Shown here piece by piece: positions 1 to 8,321 of a DNA stretch of 64,000 bases (positions within the stretch are counted from its first letter, which is position 1; every line of letters starts with the position of its first letter). The stretch spans positions 32,471 through 96,470 of the forward strand of contig NZ_JARDUA010000011.1 in the NCBI RefSeq assembly GCF_029360645.1, given 5' to 3'. This stretch comes from Pontibacter litorisediminis (GTDB taxonomy: Bacteria > Bacteroidota > Bacteroidia > Cytophagales > Hymenobacteraceae). The notes beneath the pieces were generated by a model, which saw only the letters and a list, made by a program, of their open reading frames with translations, was not told the origin of the DNA and made no database searches. Position numbers and translations under genes: made by a program.

Positions 1-328
1 ACTTGCCAGGGAACCGGCCGCCATACTGCTCCACCACCAGTTGGGCGGTGTGGTGCATGTTGCGCGCCCTGGAGTAGTACCCCAGCCCCTGCCATAGCCG
101 CAGTACCTCGTCTTGCGGAGCCGCCGCCAGGTCCTGCACGGTAGGGTAGGCCGCCACAAAGCGCTCATAGTACGGCTGGCCCTGCGCCACCCGCGTCTGC
201 TGCAGGATTACTTCGGAAAGCCATATAAAGTATGGGTTTGTTGTGTCGCGCCAGGGCAGGTTGCGCTTGTGGCGCTCGTACCAGGCAACAAGGGTTTGGG
301 CGAAGTGAGCAGGCGATGCAGGTTCCAT
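1..328 (-). CDS. mutY: A/G-specific adenine glycosylase MutY, N-terminal part (cut by window edge)
   Basis: Base-excision repair glycosylase that removes adenine mispaired with 8-oxoguanine. Reading the minus strand from ATG at 326-328 gives an open frame to the window edge (about 109 residues). It contains the family signatures RNLPWRDTTNPYFIWLSE and VILQQTRVAQ, followed by YYERF, LWQGLGYYSRARNMH and an AQLVVEQYGG stretch, all typical of the HhH-GPD glycosylase N-terminus. The catalytic Asp, FeS cluster and NUDIX-like C-terminal domain lie outside the window. The gene is divergent from the HU-like gene, an arrangement common in Bacteroidota. The family assignment is secure; only the length is unknown. 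Confidence 0.93.
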   Translation of the reverse strand, partial: MEPASPAHFAQTLVAWYERHKRNLPWRDTTNPYFIWLSEVILQQTRVAQGQPYYERFVAAYPTVQDLAAAPQDEVLRLWQGLGYYSRARNMHHTAQLVVEQYGGRFPGK

Positions 329-358
329 GATTTCTAGGGTTTAGGCTTTGCAGAACAG

Positions 359-390
359 CCAAGGTACGCTTTTGTTCGGGCTGCGCACAA
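359..390 (-). promoter_or_regulatory. candidate mutY promoter
   Basis: On the minus strand, TTG (388-390) is followed after 21 bases by TACCTTGG (359-366), one base from the Bacteroidota -7 consensus TAnnTTTG. It would start transcription about 25 bases before the mutY ATG. Inferred from pattern only. Confidence 0.35.
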
Positions 391-556
391 GTATGAAACA
401 GATGGGTGAACATTGAAATATAGCCTACGAAAGTGCGTTAGGGGAGGGGAAAGGTGGCACGGGCATTGCACAGCGCATGCGCGGCGGCCCCAAAAAGGCA
501 CTGGTTTAGTAGCTAATAATTTAGCGCTAAAGCTTTTACTATTCGAAAAGTAAAAC

Positions 557-564
557 TACCTTTG
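557..564 (+). promoter_or_regulatory. candidate -7 element of the HU-like gene
   Basis: TACCTTTG matches TAnnTTTG exactly. No good TTG -33 box is visible at the usual spacing, so this is a weak call. It implies an untranslated leader of about 80 bases. Confidence 0.35.
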
Positions 565-652
565 TGCCCCGAATTTAACCGTTCTGCGGAACAGGCTGAT
601 TCCCAAAGATTAGAAAGTTAACATATTATTAATATCCTAAAAATTTAAGAAA

Positions 653-958
653 GTGACTAAAGCAGAAGTAATATCAGAGATTGCTGATAAGACAGGGATT
701 GATAAAGCAGATGTTCAGTCTACAATCGAGGCTTTCTTCAAAGTGGTGAAGGACTCTATGGCTGATGGTAACAACATCTACGTGAGAGGTTTTGGTAGCT
801 TTGTGAATAAGAAGCGCGCCAAGAAAGTGGCTCGTAACATTTCTAAAAACACATCTATCATTATCGACGAGCACTTTATCCCGAGCTTCAAGCCATCTAA
901 GACCTTCATCCAGAAGATCAAAAACAGCAAAAAGATTCAGGAGCTAGCGCATTCTTAA
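653..958 (+). CDS. HU/IHF-family DNA-binding protein
   Basis: Small histone-like DNA-bending protein of 101 residues, the normal HU length. It starts at GTG 653, read as MTKAEVISEIADKTG, which matches the family N-terminus. The signature VRGFGSFVNKKR (residues about 48-59) and the beta-arm region RNISKNTSIIIDEHFIPSF (about 65-83) are visible. At the arm tip, where HU/IHF usually have Arg-Asn-Pro with an intercalating proline, this protein has Arg-Asn-Ile. The basic C-terminal tail extends past the usual end at FIQKIKN. It lies between mutY and a TPR gene, a common Bacteroidota order. The HU fold is certain, the paralogue name is not. Confidence 0.93.
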   Translation: MTKAEVISEIADKTGIDKADVQSTIEAFFKVVKDSMADGNNIYVRGFGSFVNKKRAKKVARNISKNTSIIIDEHFIPSFKPSKTFIQKIKNSKKIQELAHS

Positions 959-965
959 TTTTTTG

Positions 966-973
966 TATCTTTG
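966..973 (+). promoter_or_regulatory. candidate -7 element before the TPR gene
   Basis: TATCTTTG lies 8 bases after the HU-like stop and about 47 bases before the next start. No clear -33 TTG is seen. Confidence 0.3.
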
Positions 974-1019
974 CTGAGCTTAGCTTAAAGATTTTATTAC
1001 AGTACTAAAGGTAAAAAGA

Positions 1020-1889
1020 ATGAAACGGTCACAGATTCTGATAGTTGTTGTAGCCATCGCTTTGGTGGCCGCTCTATTCTTTTTACCTAAAGTTGTTGTA
1101 AACAACGAGGAGAAAGCCACTGCTGCCGGAACCGAGGCCAATGCCGGCCTGCCGGAGGGCCACTCTGAAGATGACGGCCATGACCACGGCGCAGCGGAGG
1201 GCGAGGCAGCGATAGAGGCCCACAGGACAGCCACACCGGAGCAACTGATGGCGCTGACAACCGCTCGTGCCAAGTATAACAAGGCTACCGACGAGCAAAC
1301 CCGCAGCCGCGTGGCCGTGGAGCTTGCTGAGGCTTACTCCAACGCTGCCAAGTATGACAGCGCGGGTTATTACTACGAGATTGCCGCTGAGGCCCGTGGA
1401 GGTGAGAAAAGCTACAAGAGAGCTGGCGACGCCTACTATGAGGCCTTTACGTTTGCTGCCACGCAGGAGCGCGCCAGCGACCTGGGTGCCAAAGCCCGCA
1501 GCATGTATGAGCAGGTGCTGAAGAACAACCCTTCTGACCACGACGCCAAAACAAACGTAGCCATGACCTACATCGCGACCTCTAATCCGATGCAGGGTAT
1601 CACCATGCTGCGCGAGGTGCTGGCCTCTAATCCAAACCATGAGAAGGCGCTGTTTAACCTTGGCATCCTGTCCATCCAGTCGAACCAGTACGATAAAGCC
1701 GTAGGACACTTCGAGAAGCTTATCTCAGTGAACCCGCAGCACGTGGAAGGAACCTTCTACCTGGCTGTAGCGTTGGCTGAGACGGGGCAGACCGAAAGAG
1801 CCAAACAGCTGTTTAACAAGGTGAAGAGCATGAGCTCCGACCCAGCCCTGAACACGTCGGTAGACGAGTACCTGGCCAGATTACAGTAA
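1020..1889 (+). CDS. membrane-anchored tetratricopeptide repeat protein
   Basis: 289 residues. One hydrophobic segment at residues 5-24 (IVVVAIALVAALFFLP) serves as an uncleaved anchor or signal, followed by a flexible acidic/His-rich linker (HSEDDGHDHG, about 50-60). From about residue 70 the sequence is helical and repeat-like, with recognisable TPR units near 180-275 such as NHEKALFNLGILSIQ and HVEGTFYLAVALAETGQ. TPR domains are protein-interaction scaffolds, so no reaction can be assigned. It sits directly upstream of the tiny ribosomal-protein-like gene and ribonuclease E/G, suggesting co-expression with RNA and ribosome functions, but this is inference. Confidence 0.85.
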   Translation: MKRSQILIVVVAIALVAALFFLPKVVVNNEEKATAAGTEANAGLPEGHSEDDGHDHGAAEGEAAIEAHRTATPEQLMALTTARAKYNKATDEQTRSRVAVELAEAYSNAAKYDSAGYYYEIAAEARGGEKSYKRAGDAYYEAFTFAATQERASDLGAKARSMYEQVLKNNPSDHDAKTNVAMTYIATSNPMQGITMLREVLASNPNHEKALFNLGILSIQSNQYDKAVGHFEKLISVNPQHVEGTFYLAVALAETGQTERAKQLFNKVKSMSSDPALNTSVDEYLARLQ

Positions 1890-1930
1890 AGCATTAAAGA
1901 AATCATCCATAAAACAAAAACAACAAGATT

Positions 1931-2020
1931 ATGCCTTGCGGAAAGAAAAGAAAAAGACATAAGATCGCTACGCACAAAAGAAAGAAGCGCCTTAGAAAAA
2001 ACAGACATAAGAAGAAGTAA
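1931..2020 (+). CDS. 29-residue mS38/bS22-like (AURKAIP1/COX24-type) ribosomal small protein
   Basis: Very short gene read from ATG 1931 to TAA 2018-2020. The product has 29 residues, 20 of them Lys, Arg or His, starting MPCGKKRKRHKIATHKRKKR. This matches the compact basic motif of the AURKAIP1/COX24 family, whose relatives are mitochondrial mS38 and the small bacterial subunit protein bS22. In that family the peptide packs into rRNA of the small subunit. It lies 41 bases after the TPR gene and is followed at once by a strong hairpin terminator, so it probably ends the HU/TPR transcript. The family call rests on recognition of the whole peptide; a ribosomal location is known for relatives and inferred here. 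Confidence 0.85.
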   Translation: MPCGKKRKRHKIATHKRKKRLRKNRHKKK

Positions 2021-2040
2021 TTTCTTCTGCGTTCACGAGG

Positions 2041-2070
2041 GCCCACTTTGCATACGCTAAAGTGGGCTTT
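2041..2070 (+). terminator. intrinsic terminator after the mS38-like gene
   Basis: Perfect 9-bp stem, GCCCACTTT (2041-2049) with AAAGTGGGC (2059-2067), a 9-base loop and a short T run. Confidence 0.75.
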
Positions 2071-2105
2071 GGTCTTATAAATCCAACATAACCATTTGAG
2101 AGAAA

Positions 2106-3704
2106 TTGAGCAACGAGCTAATCATCAATTCTACTCAGGATGGGGATCGCATTGCGCTTTTACAGGACAAGAGACTAGTTGAGTATCACTTCGAGTCGAA
2201 AGACACGGACTACATTGTAGGCGATATTTTTCTGGGCACTGTAAAGAAGGTAATGCCAGGACTGAACGCCGCTTTTATTGATATTGGCTACCAGAAGGAT
2301 GCATTTTTGCACTACCACGACCTGGGGGCCAATATCAAAACGCTGAACAGGTATGTAAAGGCGGCGCAAACACAGAAGAACGCAACACCCAAGCTAAACC
2401 AGGTTAAGTTTGAGCCTGAGATAGACAAGCTCGGCAAGATAGCTGACGTGCTCAAGAAAGGGCAGCAGCTGTTGGTGCAGATCGTAAAGGAGCCTATCTC
2501 AACCAAAGGGCCACGCTTATCCTGCGAGCTCTCCCTTGCCGGCCGCTATTTGGTGCTCGTGCCGTTTTCAAACACGGTAAGCGTATCCAAGAAGATCGTC
2601 AGCAAAGAGGAGCGGACCCGACTGAAACGCCTGATCACAAGTATAAAGCCGGAGAACTTCGGCGTGATTATCCGGACGGTGGCAGAAGGCCGCGATGTGG
2701 CAGAGCTCGACAGGGACCTGCGCAACATGTTAGCAAATTGGGAAGAGGGCTTTAAGACCCTCAGAATAGCGAAGCCAAACGATAAAATCATTGGTGAGCT
2801 GAATCGTTCTTCCTCCATCTTGAGGGATTTACTAAACGAGAGCTTTGACAACATAGTAGTGGATAACACCCAGCTCTATGATGAGATCAAGGCATATGTG
2901 CAAAGTATAGCGCCGGAAAGGATCAAGATCCTGAAGCATTATACTGGCAAGACAAAGACCTTTGAACACTTCCACATCGAGAAACAGCTAAAGGCTGCCT
3001 TCGGCAAAACCGTGACGATACCAGGTGGCGGATACCTGGTGATAGAGCACACCGAGGCCTTGCATGTAATCGATGTGAACAGTGGGAACAAATCTAATAC
3101 CGAAACCGATCAGGAGGCGACCGCGCTGCATGTGAACATGATGGCCGCCAAGGAAGTGGCCCGCCAGCTGCGCCTCCGGGATATAGGTGGTATAATTGTA
3201 GTAGACTTCATCGATATGAAGTCGCCTGAAAACCGCCAGAAAGTATACGAGGTGGTGAAGGAGGAGATGAAGCGGGACCGCTCCAAGTCTACCATTCTTC
3301 CGATCTCAAAATTCGGCCTGATGCAGATCACCAGACAGCGTGTAAGGCCCGAGCAAAACATTGTAACCGGCGAAGTTTGCCCTACCTGTGGCGGCACCGG
3401 TAAAACATCTGCCAGTATCCTGGTAACAGACGAAATTGATGCAGCGGTAGACGACCTGCTGACAAGCCACAACCACAAGAGTCTGCAAATTTACCTACAC
3501 CCGTTCGTGCACGCCTACTACACAAAAGGCCTGCTCTCACGGCAGGTGAAATGGTTCTTTAAGTACTTTAAGTGGGTGAGCCTGATAAAAGACACCTCCC
3601 TGGGCATCCTGGAATTCAAAGTGATGGATGGCAGAGGAGAGGAAATAGAATTGCGTTCCGCCTTCAGCGACATGAATGGCGTGCAGGATAAAGAAGAGGA
3701 GTAA
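2106..3704 (+). CDS. rng: ribonuclease E/G family endoribonuclease
   Basis: Single-strand-specific endoribonuclease of the RNase G type, acting in rRNA 5' maturation and mRNA decay. 532 residues, close to RNase G and lacking the long C-terminal scaffold of RNase E. It starts at TTG 2106, giving MSNELIINST as in relatives. In order: an S1-like RNA-binding domain (about 35-130, GDIFLGTVKKVMPGLNAAFIDIGY), the RNase H-like and 5'-sensor region, the catalytic segment HVIDVNSGN (about 323-331) and IIVVDFIDM (about 364-372) carrying the two metal-binding aspartates, and the Zn-link CPTCGGTG (about 428-435). It converges with the next gene at a shared hairpin. Confidence 0.95.
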   Translation: MSNELIINSTQDGDRIALLQDKRLVEYHFESKDTDYIVGDIFLGTVKKVMPGLNAAFIDIGYQKDAFLHYHDLGANIKTLNRYVKAAQTQKNATPKLNQVKFEPEIDKLGKIADVLKKGQQLLVQIVKEPISTKGPRLSCELSLAGRYLVLVPFSNTVSVSKKIVSKEERTRLKRLITSIKPENFGVIIRTVAEGRDVAELDRDLRNMLANWEEGFKTLRIAKPNDKIIGELNRSSSILRDLLNESFDNIVVDNTQLYDEIKAYVQSIAPERIKILKHYTGKTKTFEHFHIEKQLKAAFGKTVTIPGGGYLVIEHTEALHVIDVNSGNKSNTETDQEATALHVNMMAAKEVARQLRLRDIGGIIVVDFIDMKSPENRQKVYEVVKEEMKRDRSKSTILPISKFGLMQITRQRVRPEQNIVTGEVCPTCGGTGKTSASILVTDEIDAAVDDLLTSHNHKSLQIYLHPFVHAYYTKGLLSRQVKWFFKYFKWVSLIKDTSLGILEFKVMDGRGEEIELRSAFSDMNGVQDKEEE

Positions 3705-3721
3705 GCAAAACTTACTCGCAC

Positions 3722-3758
3722 AAAAAAGCCGCTCCGGAGTTACCGGAGCGGCTTTTTT
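3722..3758. terminator. bidirectional terminator between rng and the beta-barrel gene
   Basis: Perfect 10-bp stem GCCGCTCCGG (3728-3737) with CCGGAGCGGC (3743-3752), loop AGTTA, A run on the left and T run on the right, so it can serve both converging genes. Confidence 0.85.
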
Positions 3759-3778
3759 GTTTAGGGAGCACAACCTGT

Positions 3779-4450
3779 TTAAAACTTCAGACCGAAGTCC
3801 AGGGATACCCCGTTGTTTTTCACAGAGATGTTTTTGTCGCCAAACTTCTCCTCGTAGAAGTCATCGATATCGGTAAGGCCGCGGTGGTAGGTAAGGCCGG
3901 CAAAAACCTTTGTGCTTTGGCCTAACTGAAACTCGGCTCCTCCGCCCAGTTTGGCATCCACCTCGAAGATGTTGAAGCGCTTGATCACCTTCTCGCTGTC
4001 GATTACCTTTTTGTCGTTGACCTGCGCCGCTACCTTGGTGTTAAGCGAGCCGCCCACCTGGAAGTACAGAACGGTGCCTGGGGCCACCTCATTGGTAAAA
4101 AGCTTAAGTGTTAGAGGCAACTCGATGTACTGCACGGAAATATCATCTTTCCCACTGATGCGCTCACTAGAGCCATCTCCATTCTGGCGAGAATAGTCAT
4201 AGGTGATCTCAGCACCTTTGCTGCGGTACATCAGGCCGGTGCTGAAGGCATAGTTCTGGGCGAAGAAGTAATCCACCACCACGCCCACGCCCAGGCGCAG
4301 CTTGTTGCTTTCTTTCTCAAAGTTATACCTGTCTTCGGCTACAAAGCGGTTGCCGGAAATGGTAGGAGAAAGCTGCAGGCCAATCTCCACTTGGGCCATA
4401 GATGTGAACCAGGCGCACAAAAACAGCATTAAGAGTGTAATTTTCTTCAT
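3779..4450 (-). CDS. outer-membrane beta-barrel (PorT/OmpX-like) protein
   Basis: 223 residues from the ATG at 4448-4450. That start is chosen because it opens directly on a signal peptide, MKKITLLMLFLCAWFTSMAQ, whereas upstream codons add a non-hydrophobic tail. The mature part alternates hydrophobic and polar residues with Gly/aromatic turns and ends in the strand SLDFGLKF with a terminal Phe, as outer-membrane barrels do. It resembles the 8-stranded porin-like family abundant in Bacteroidota. No transport substrate can be read from the sequence. A candidate -7 site lies about 60 bases upstream. Similar proteins occur at 25857-28136 and 49437-50141. Confidence 0.85.
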   Translation of the reverse strand: MKKITLLMLFLCAWFTSMAQVEIGLQLSPTISGNRFVAEDRYNFEKESNKLRLGVGVVVDYFFAQNYAFSTGLMYRSKGAEITYDYSRQNGDGSSERISGKDDISVQYIELPLTLKLFTNEVAPGTVLYFQVGGSLNTKVAAQVNDKKVIDSEKVIKRFNIFEVDAKLGGGAEFQLGQSTKVFAGLTYHRGLTDIDDFYEEKFGDKNISVKNNGVSLDFGLKF

Positions 4451-4510
4451 TAGCTTAGCTTTTATTATACTTTGCGTTACCCTAATACGAAGTAACCCCC
4501 TATTTTTGTA

Positions 4511-4518
4511 CAAAGATA
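4511..4518 (-). promoter_or_regulatory. candidate -7 element of the beta-barrel gene
   Basis: The minus strand reads TATCTTTG here, about 60 bases before the beta-barrel ATG, with no obvious -33 partner. The site sits only 8 bases before the start of gldB on the other strand. Confidence 0.3.
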
Positions 4519-4525
4519 CGAAACA

Positions 4526-5530
4526 ATGTATTACAGATTACTTATACTTGCCATACTTGTCTTCGCCTTTGGTTGCGGCGATAAAGGCTGCGAGCTGCCG
4601 AAGGAAATAGCCAACATATCGATGGATGTGCAGATAGAGCGCCTGGAGAAGCCTTTTTTTGAGTCAAAAACCAAAGCGGACATGGCTGCCTTCATCAAGG
4701 CCAATCCGTATTTTTCCGAGCAGTACCTGCAGCAAAAGGAGTACCCTTCCGACTCTGCTTTTATTAACCCGCTCTACAACCTTGCCTCTAATCCAGCCCT
4801 TGACTCGCTGGCGCAGCAGGCCATGCAAACTTTTGGCGACATGGGGCAAGAGGAAAGGCTGCTGGAAGACGCTTTCCGGGTGATAAAGTATAACTACCCT
4901 GAGTTCAGGGCACCGCAGGTAAAGACTTTCGTGACTGGCCTCGGTACCTTGGGTAACGACCTGTATGTGTCCGATAGCCTGATTGTGTTTGGCATCGACT
5001 ACTTTATTGGTCCCAAGGCGAAGTATCGCCCTCAGGCCTACGAGTACATCTTAAAGCGCTATGAGCCGGAGAAAATGGTGCCTGCCGCTATGCTGCTGCT
5101 TTCCAATCGCTTCAACAGAACTAATTTTGCCGACCGTAACCTGCTGTCCGAAATGATCGGCATGGGCAAGGCCTACTATTTTGTGAAGTCGGTGCTGCCC
5201 TGTATACCGGATTCTGCCATTATTTCTTATTCTGAGCAGCAGATAGCGGACGTGACCCATAACGAGGGGCGCATTTGGGCGCACTTTCTAGAGAAGGAAC
5301 TGCTGTTCGATAAAACGCCTTTTTCGATAAACAAGTACATCGGCGAGCGGCCAAACACACCTGAGATCGATGCGTCAGCTCCTGGCCGTATCGGGGCCTG
5401 GGTAGGTTGGCAGATTGTGCGAAAGTACATGGAGCGGAACCCGGATGTAACGCTGCCCGAGCTTATGGCCGAAACCGACTACCGCAAAATCTTTGACGAA
5501 TCGAAGTATAAGCCCGAAAGAAAGCGCTAA
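4526..5530 (+). CDS. gldB: gliding-motility lipoprotein GldB
   Basis: 334-residue lipoprotein. The N-terminal hydrophobic stretch LLILAILVFAFGC ends in a lipobox cysteine (Cys17). The remainder matches the GldB/DUF2268-like pattern, including VKTFVTGLGTLGNDLYVSDS, IVFGIDYFIG and HNEGRIWAHFLEKELLF. In Flavobacterium, GldB is needed for gliding and is linked to the type IX secretion/gliding apparatus. Many non-gliding Cytophagales keep it, so motility cannot be concluded. The gene starts close to a divergent beta-barrel gene and is followed by a glycosyltransferase. Confidence 0.88.
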   Translation: MYYRLLILAILVFAFGCGDKGCELPKEIANISMDVQIERLEKPFFESKTKADMAAFIKANPYFSEQYLQQKEYPSDSAFINPLYNLASNPALDSLAQQAMQTFGDMGQEERLLEDAFRVIKYNYPEFRAPQVKTFVTGLGTLGNDLYVSDSLIVFGIDYFIGPKAKYRPQAYEYILKRYEPEKMVPAAMLLLSNRFNRTNFADRNLLSEMIGMGKAYYFVKSVLPCIPDSAIISYSEQQIADVTHNEGRIWAHFLEKELLFDKTPFSINKYIGERPNTPEIDASAPGRIGAWVGWQIVRKYMERNPDVTLPELMAETDYRKIFDESKYKPERKR

Positions 5531-5632
5531 CTCTAACAGGTCCGAAGGCCGGTTGTACGTTGCTGTTGGTGCTGGGCACAGGCCCTGGCAACCTTTCAGC
5601 GGTTTAGCAACCCCACAGTTCAACAAGCACGC

Positions 5633-6841
5633 ATGCACATTGCACTCCTAAACCAGCATCACCACAACCCGGACTGTCCTGCCACATGCCGCCACTACTC
5701 TTTTATGGAGGAACTGGTGGAGCGGCACAGGATAAGCCTGGTAACGAGCGATGGCTGGCGGAAAGTCCGGATCACGCACAACTATGGTTGGGTGCCGGAG
5801 GGAGTGGAGCTGCACGAGTGCCTGGCGCCGTATTCCAACAAGATGGGGGTGCGCAAGCGCCTGAAGTCCTTCGCCGGCTTTGCCGGGAGTGCCTTTAAGC
5901 GCACCATGCAGCTGCAGAAACCCGACGTGCTCTGGGCAGTGTCTACGCCGTTGAGCACGCCCTGGGTGGCGGCACAGGTAGCCAGGCTGCGGGGGGTGCC
6001 GTGGGTGTTTGAGGTGCAGGACCTGTGGCCAAGCTTCCCGATCCAGATGGGGGCCGTGCAGAACACTTGGCTGCAGCAGCGGCTCTACAACATGGAGCGC
6101 CGCCTTTACGAAAGCGCCAGCCACATCATTACCCTTTCGCCGGACATGACGGAATACGTGGCTAGCCTTGGCATTCCGCAGGAGAAGATCACCACCAACT
6201 ACAACGGTACCGATTTTAACATGCTGCATGCCGTGCAGGAGCAGGAGGTGGAGGAACTGCGGCAAAAGTATAACCTGCAGGGGAAGCGCGTGGTGTTGTA
6301 CGCCGGTACTTATGGCCGGGCCAACAGCATGCCCACGCTTATGCAGGCCATCCAAAGTATGGCCACCGACCAAGGTATAACTTTTGTGTTTACAGGGAGT
6401 GGGTACTATGAAGCACAGCTGAAAGAGCTGGCGCAGCGAGTGCCTAACCTGCTGTTGCTTCCCCCTCAGCCCCGGCCGGATGTATTTAAGCTTTTCCGGT
6501 TGGCCGATGTCTCCCTGGTGTCTTTTAACGACCTGCCGGTGCTGGCTAGTAACTCCCCTGCCAAGTTCTACGATAGCCTGGCCTGCGGCACGCCCGCCAT
6601 TGTGACCAACCCTGGCTGGACCAAAGCCTTCGTGGAAAAGTATGGCTGTGGTTGGTACACGCCTGCCGAGCAGCCTGATGCACTGGCGCAGTTGCTGCGC
6701 CAGGTGCTGGTCCAGCCGCAGCAACTGCTAACAGCCTCTGCCAACGGTGCCGCCATAGCCCATCGCCTTTTCGACCGCCAGCAACTGGTGCGGCAGGTAG
6801 AGGAGGTGCTCCTAGGGGTGGTACACTCACCTTCCCTATAA
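5633..6841 (+). CDS. GT4-family glycosyltransferase (WbuB-like)
   Basis: 402-residue GT-B enzyme that would transfer a sugar from a nucleotide-sugar to a glycan or lipid acceptor at the cytoplasmic face. The N-terminal half carries a family-typical opening, NQHHHNPDCPATCRHYSF, and VPWVFEVQDLWPSFPI. The C-terminal half has YNGTDF, VVLYAGTYGRAN, the F-TGSG segment and the donor-binding region SNSPAKFYDSLACGTPAIV (about 305-323). The layout resembles WbuB-type enzymes of surface polysaccharide synthesis. No other polysaccharide genes adjoin it, so the product glycan is unknown. A long antisense frame over this gene is a GC-bias shadow. Confidence 0.88.
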   Translation: MHIALLNQHHHNPDCPATCRHYSFMEELVERHRISLVTSDGWRKVRITHNYGWVPEGVELHECLAPYSNKMGVRKRLKSFAGFAGSAFKRTMQLQKPDVLWAVSTPLSTPWVAAQVARLRGVPWVFEVQDLWPSFPIQMGAVQNTWLQQRLYNMERRLYESASHIITLSPDMTEYVASLGIPQEKITTNYNGTDFNMLHAVQEQEVEELRQKYNLQGKRVVLYAGTYGRANSMPTLMQAIQSMATDQGITFVFTGSGYYEAQLKELAQRVPNLLLLPPQPRPDVFKLFRLADVSLVSFNDLPVLASNSPAKFYDSLACGTPAIVTNPGWTKAFVEKYGCGWYTPAEQPDALAQLLRQVLVQPQQLLTASANGAAIAHRLFDRQQLVRQVEEVLLGVVHSPSL

Positions 6842-7033
6842 CTTAATACCTTCCTTTTGCCTTCAAGGAAAAGCAAGACCAGCTAACCTTTAGCGTTTTA
6901 GAGAGTGTAGCCCAGTGGATGTGCCATGGCCTTAAAGTTTTGGTACGCACTTTGGTAATGATACAAGTATAAGCCAAAACTCCAGGCCTGGGCTTTGTGC
7001 AAATTTATCCTATCCAACCTAAAGCAAAGGAAG

Positions 7034-7531
7034 ATGAAGAAGAACCTATTGATGCTGGCACTCGGAGTGCTGGTAGCGGGAAGCACCATAGCTCCCGCGG
7101 TAGCACAGGAGGCGGGCAAGCCGCGCCAGGAAGCAAGAATGCACAAACACAAAGGCGAGCGCAAATCTCCGGAAGAAAGAGCCAAAGCAAGAACCGAGCG
7201 CATGACCCAGGAGCTGGACCTGAGCAAGGCGCAGGCGAAAAAGGTGGAGGCGCTGTACCTGAAGGATACAAAAGAGCGAGAAGCCAAGCGCGCCAACTTT
7301 AAAAAAGGAGATAAAAAAGATGCTGCCACCCGCGAGCAGATGCGTTCCGATATGATGGCTGCCCACCAGCGCCACAACGATGAGCTGAAGGATATCCTGA
7401 ATAAGAAGCAGTATGCCAAGTATGAGGAAATGCAGGCCAAGAAGCGCGAGCAGATGAGAGACAGGCACCAGGAAAGAGGAGGAAAAGGTAAGCGTGGCCA
7501 CCATGAGAGAGGCAGTGTGCAAACCCGATAA
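7034..7531 (+). CDS. exported DUF4890-like (Spy/LTXXQ-like) helical protein
   Basis: 165 residues from ATG 7034, chosen because it begins a clear signal peptide (MKKNLLMLALGVLVAGSTIAPAVAQ). The mature protein is almost entirely charged and helical: PEERAKARTERMTQELDLSK, then a long Lys/Glu/Arg coil and DILNKKQYAKYEEMQAKKRE, ending in a basic Gly/Arg tail. This fits the Bacteroidota DUF4890 family, which resembles the periplasmic chaperone-like Spy/CpxP fold. Function is not established for the family; a periplasmic stress or chaperone role is inference. A strong hairpin follows. Confidence 0.8.
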   Translation: MKKNLLMLALGVLVAGSTIAPAVAQEAGKPRQEARMHKHKGERKSPEERAKARTERMTQELDLSKAQAKKVEALYLKDTKEREAKRANFKKGDKKDAATREQMRSDMMAAHQRHNDELKDILNKKQYAKYEEMQAKKREQMRDRHQERGGKGKRGHHERGSVQTR

Positions 7532-7540
7532 CATAAACTA

Positions 7541-7571
7541 AAAGAGGCAAGCCAGTAAGCTTGCCTCTTTT
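7541..7571. terminator. bidirectional terminator between the DUF4890 gene and nth
   Basis: Perfect 12-bp stem AAAGAGGCAAGC (7541-7552) with GCTTGCCTCTTT (7559-7570), 6-base loop. It sits between two converging genes. Confidence 0.8.
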
Positions 7572-7618
7572 AGTATGGGGATTCTATCTGGAGTTTTATT
7601 TGCTCGTGCCACTCAGCC

Positions 7619-8302
7619 TTACACCCCACCCACCTTATTCTCCGGGTCATCCGGAATATTGGGGAAGTTCTTTTGGAAAAAGGCACAGAAGTGGGTAAGC
7701 GGGCATTCCTCGCACTTGGGCCGGCGGGCCAGGCAGATGTAGCGGCCATGAAGTATGAGCCAGTGATGCGCTTTGGAAATGAGCTCGCTTGGTATGTTAG
7801 CCACCAACTGCTTCTCCACTTCCAGCGGCGTCTTGGCGGTTTTGGTTACCAGGCCCAGGCGCTTGCTTACCCGGAACACGTGCGTGTCCACGGCCATGGC
7901 TGGTTGGTTCCAGATAACGGATACGATCACATTCGCGGTTTTGCGTCCCACCCCCGGCAGCTTTACCAGTTCCTCCACCGTACTGGGCACCTCCCCGTTA
8001 AATTGCTCTACCAGCATCCTACCCAAACCTGCCAGGTGCTTTGCCTTGTTGTTAGGGTAGGAGATGCTTCTGATGAGCGGGAAAACCTCCTCTGGCGTGG
8101 CAGTGGCTAAGGCTTGGGCCGTAGGGTAAGCCTCAAAAAGGGCAGGCGTTACCATGTTCACGCGTTTATCGGTACACTGGGCACTTAGTACCACCGCCAG
8201 AATCAGTTCATAGGGGTTGCTGTATGCCAGTTCGGTTTCCGGCTCCGGAAAATGTTGGGTAAAGTACTCAATCAGGAGCCTGTAGCGTTCCTTTTTCTGC
8301 AT
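7619..8302 (-). CDS. nth: endonuclease III
   Basis: 227-residue bifunctional DNA glycosylase/AP lyase that removes oxidised pyrimidines. Start taken at ATG 8300-8302 (MQKKERYRLLIEYF) rather than an upstream TTG. Motifs: SAQCTDKRVN, the helix-hairpin-helix LPGVGRKTANVI (catalytic Lys), AVDTHVFRVSKRLGL with the catalytic Asp, and a C-terminal iron-sulphur cluster CLARRPKCEECPLTHFC with the expected C-x6-C-x2-C-x5-C spacing. Length is normal. It lies 20 bases after the end of the small sigma-partner gene on the same strand, with its own potential start region. Confidence 0.96.
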   Translation of the reverse strand: MQKKERYRLLIEYFTQHFPEPETELAYSNPYELILAVVLSAQCTDKRVNMVTPALFEAYPTAQALATATPEEVFPLIRSISYPNNKAKHLAGLGRMLVEQFNGEVPSTVEELVKLPGVGRKTANVIVSVIWNQPAMAVDTHVFRVSKRLGLVTKTAKTPLEVEKQLVANIPSELISKAHHWLILHGRYICLARRPKCEECPLTHFCAFFQKNFPNIPDDPENKVGGV

Positions 8303-8321
8303 AAAAAAAGCTTGCAATCGG

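Larger units (their letters stand above)
329..652. other. divergent intergenic region between mutY and the HU-like gene
   Basis: No gene is seen here. It holds the candidate promoters of both flanking genes and an AT-rich leader of about 80 bases before the HU-like start. No hairpin or repeat stands out. Confidence 0.6.

Noticed and set aside
5648..6724. Long antisense frame over the glycosyltransferase
   Set aside because: His/Arg/Gln-rich composition, complete overlap with a well-supported gene, no start region or domain.
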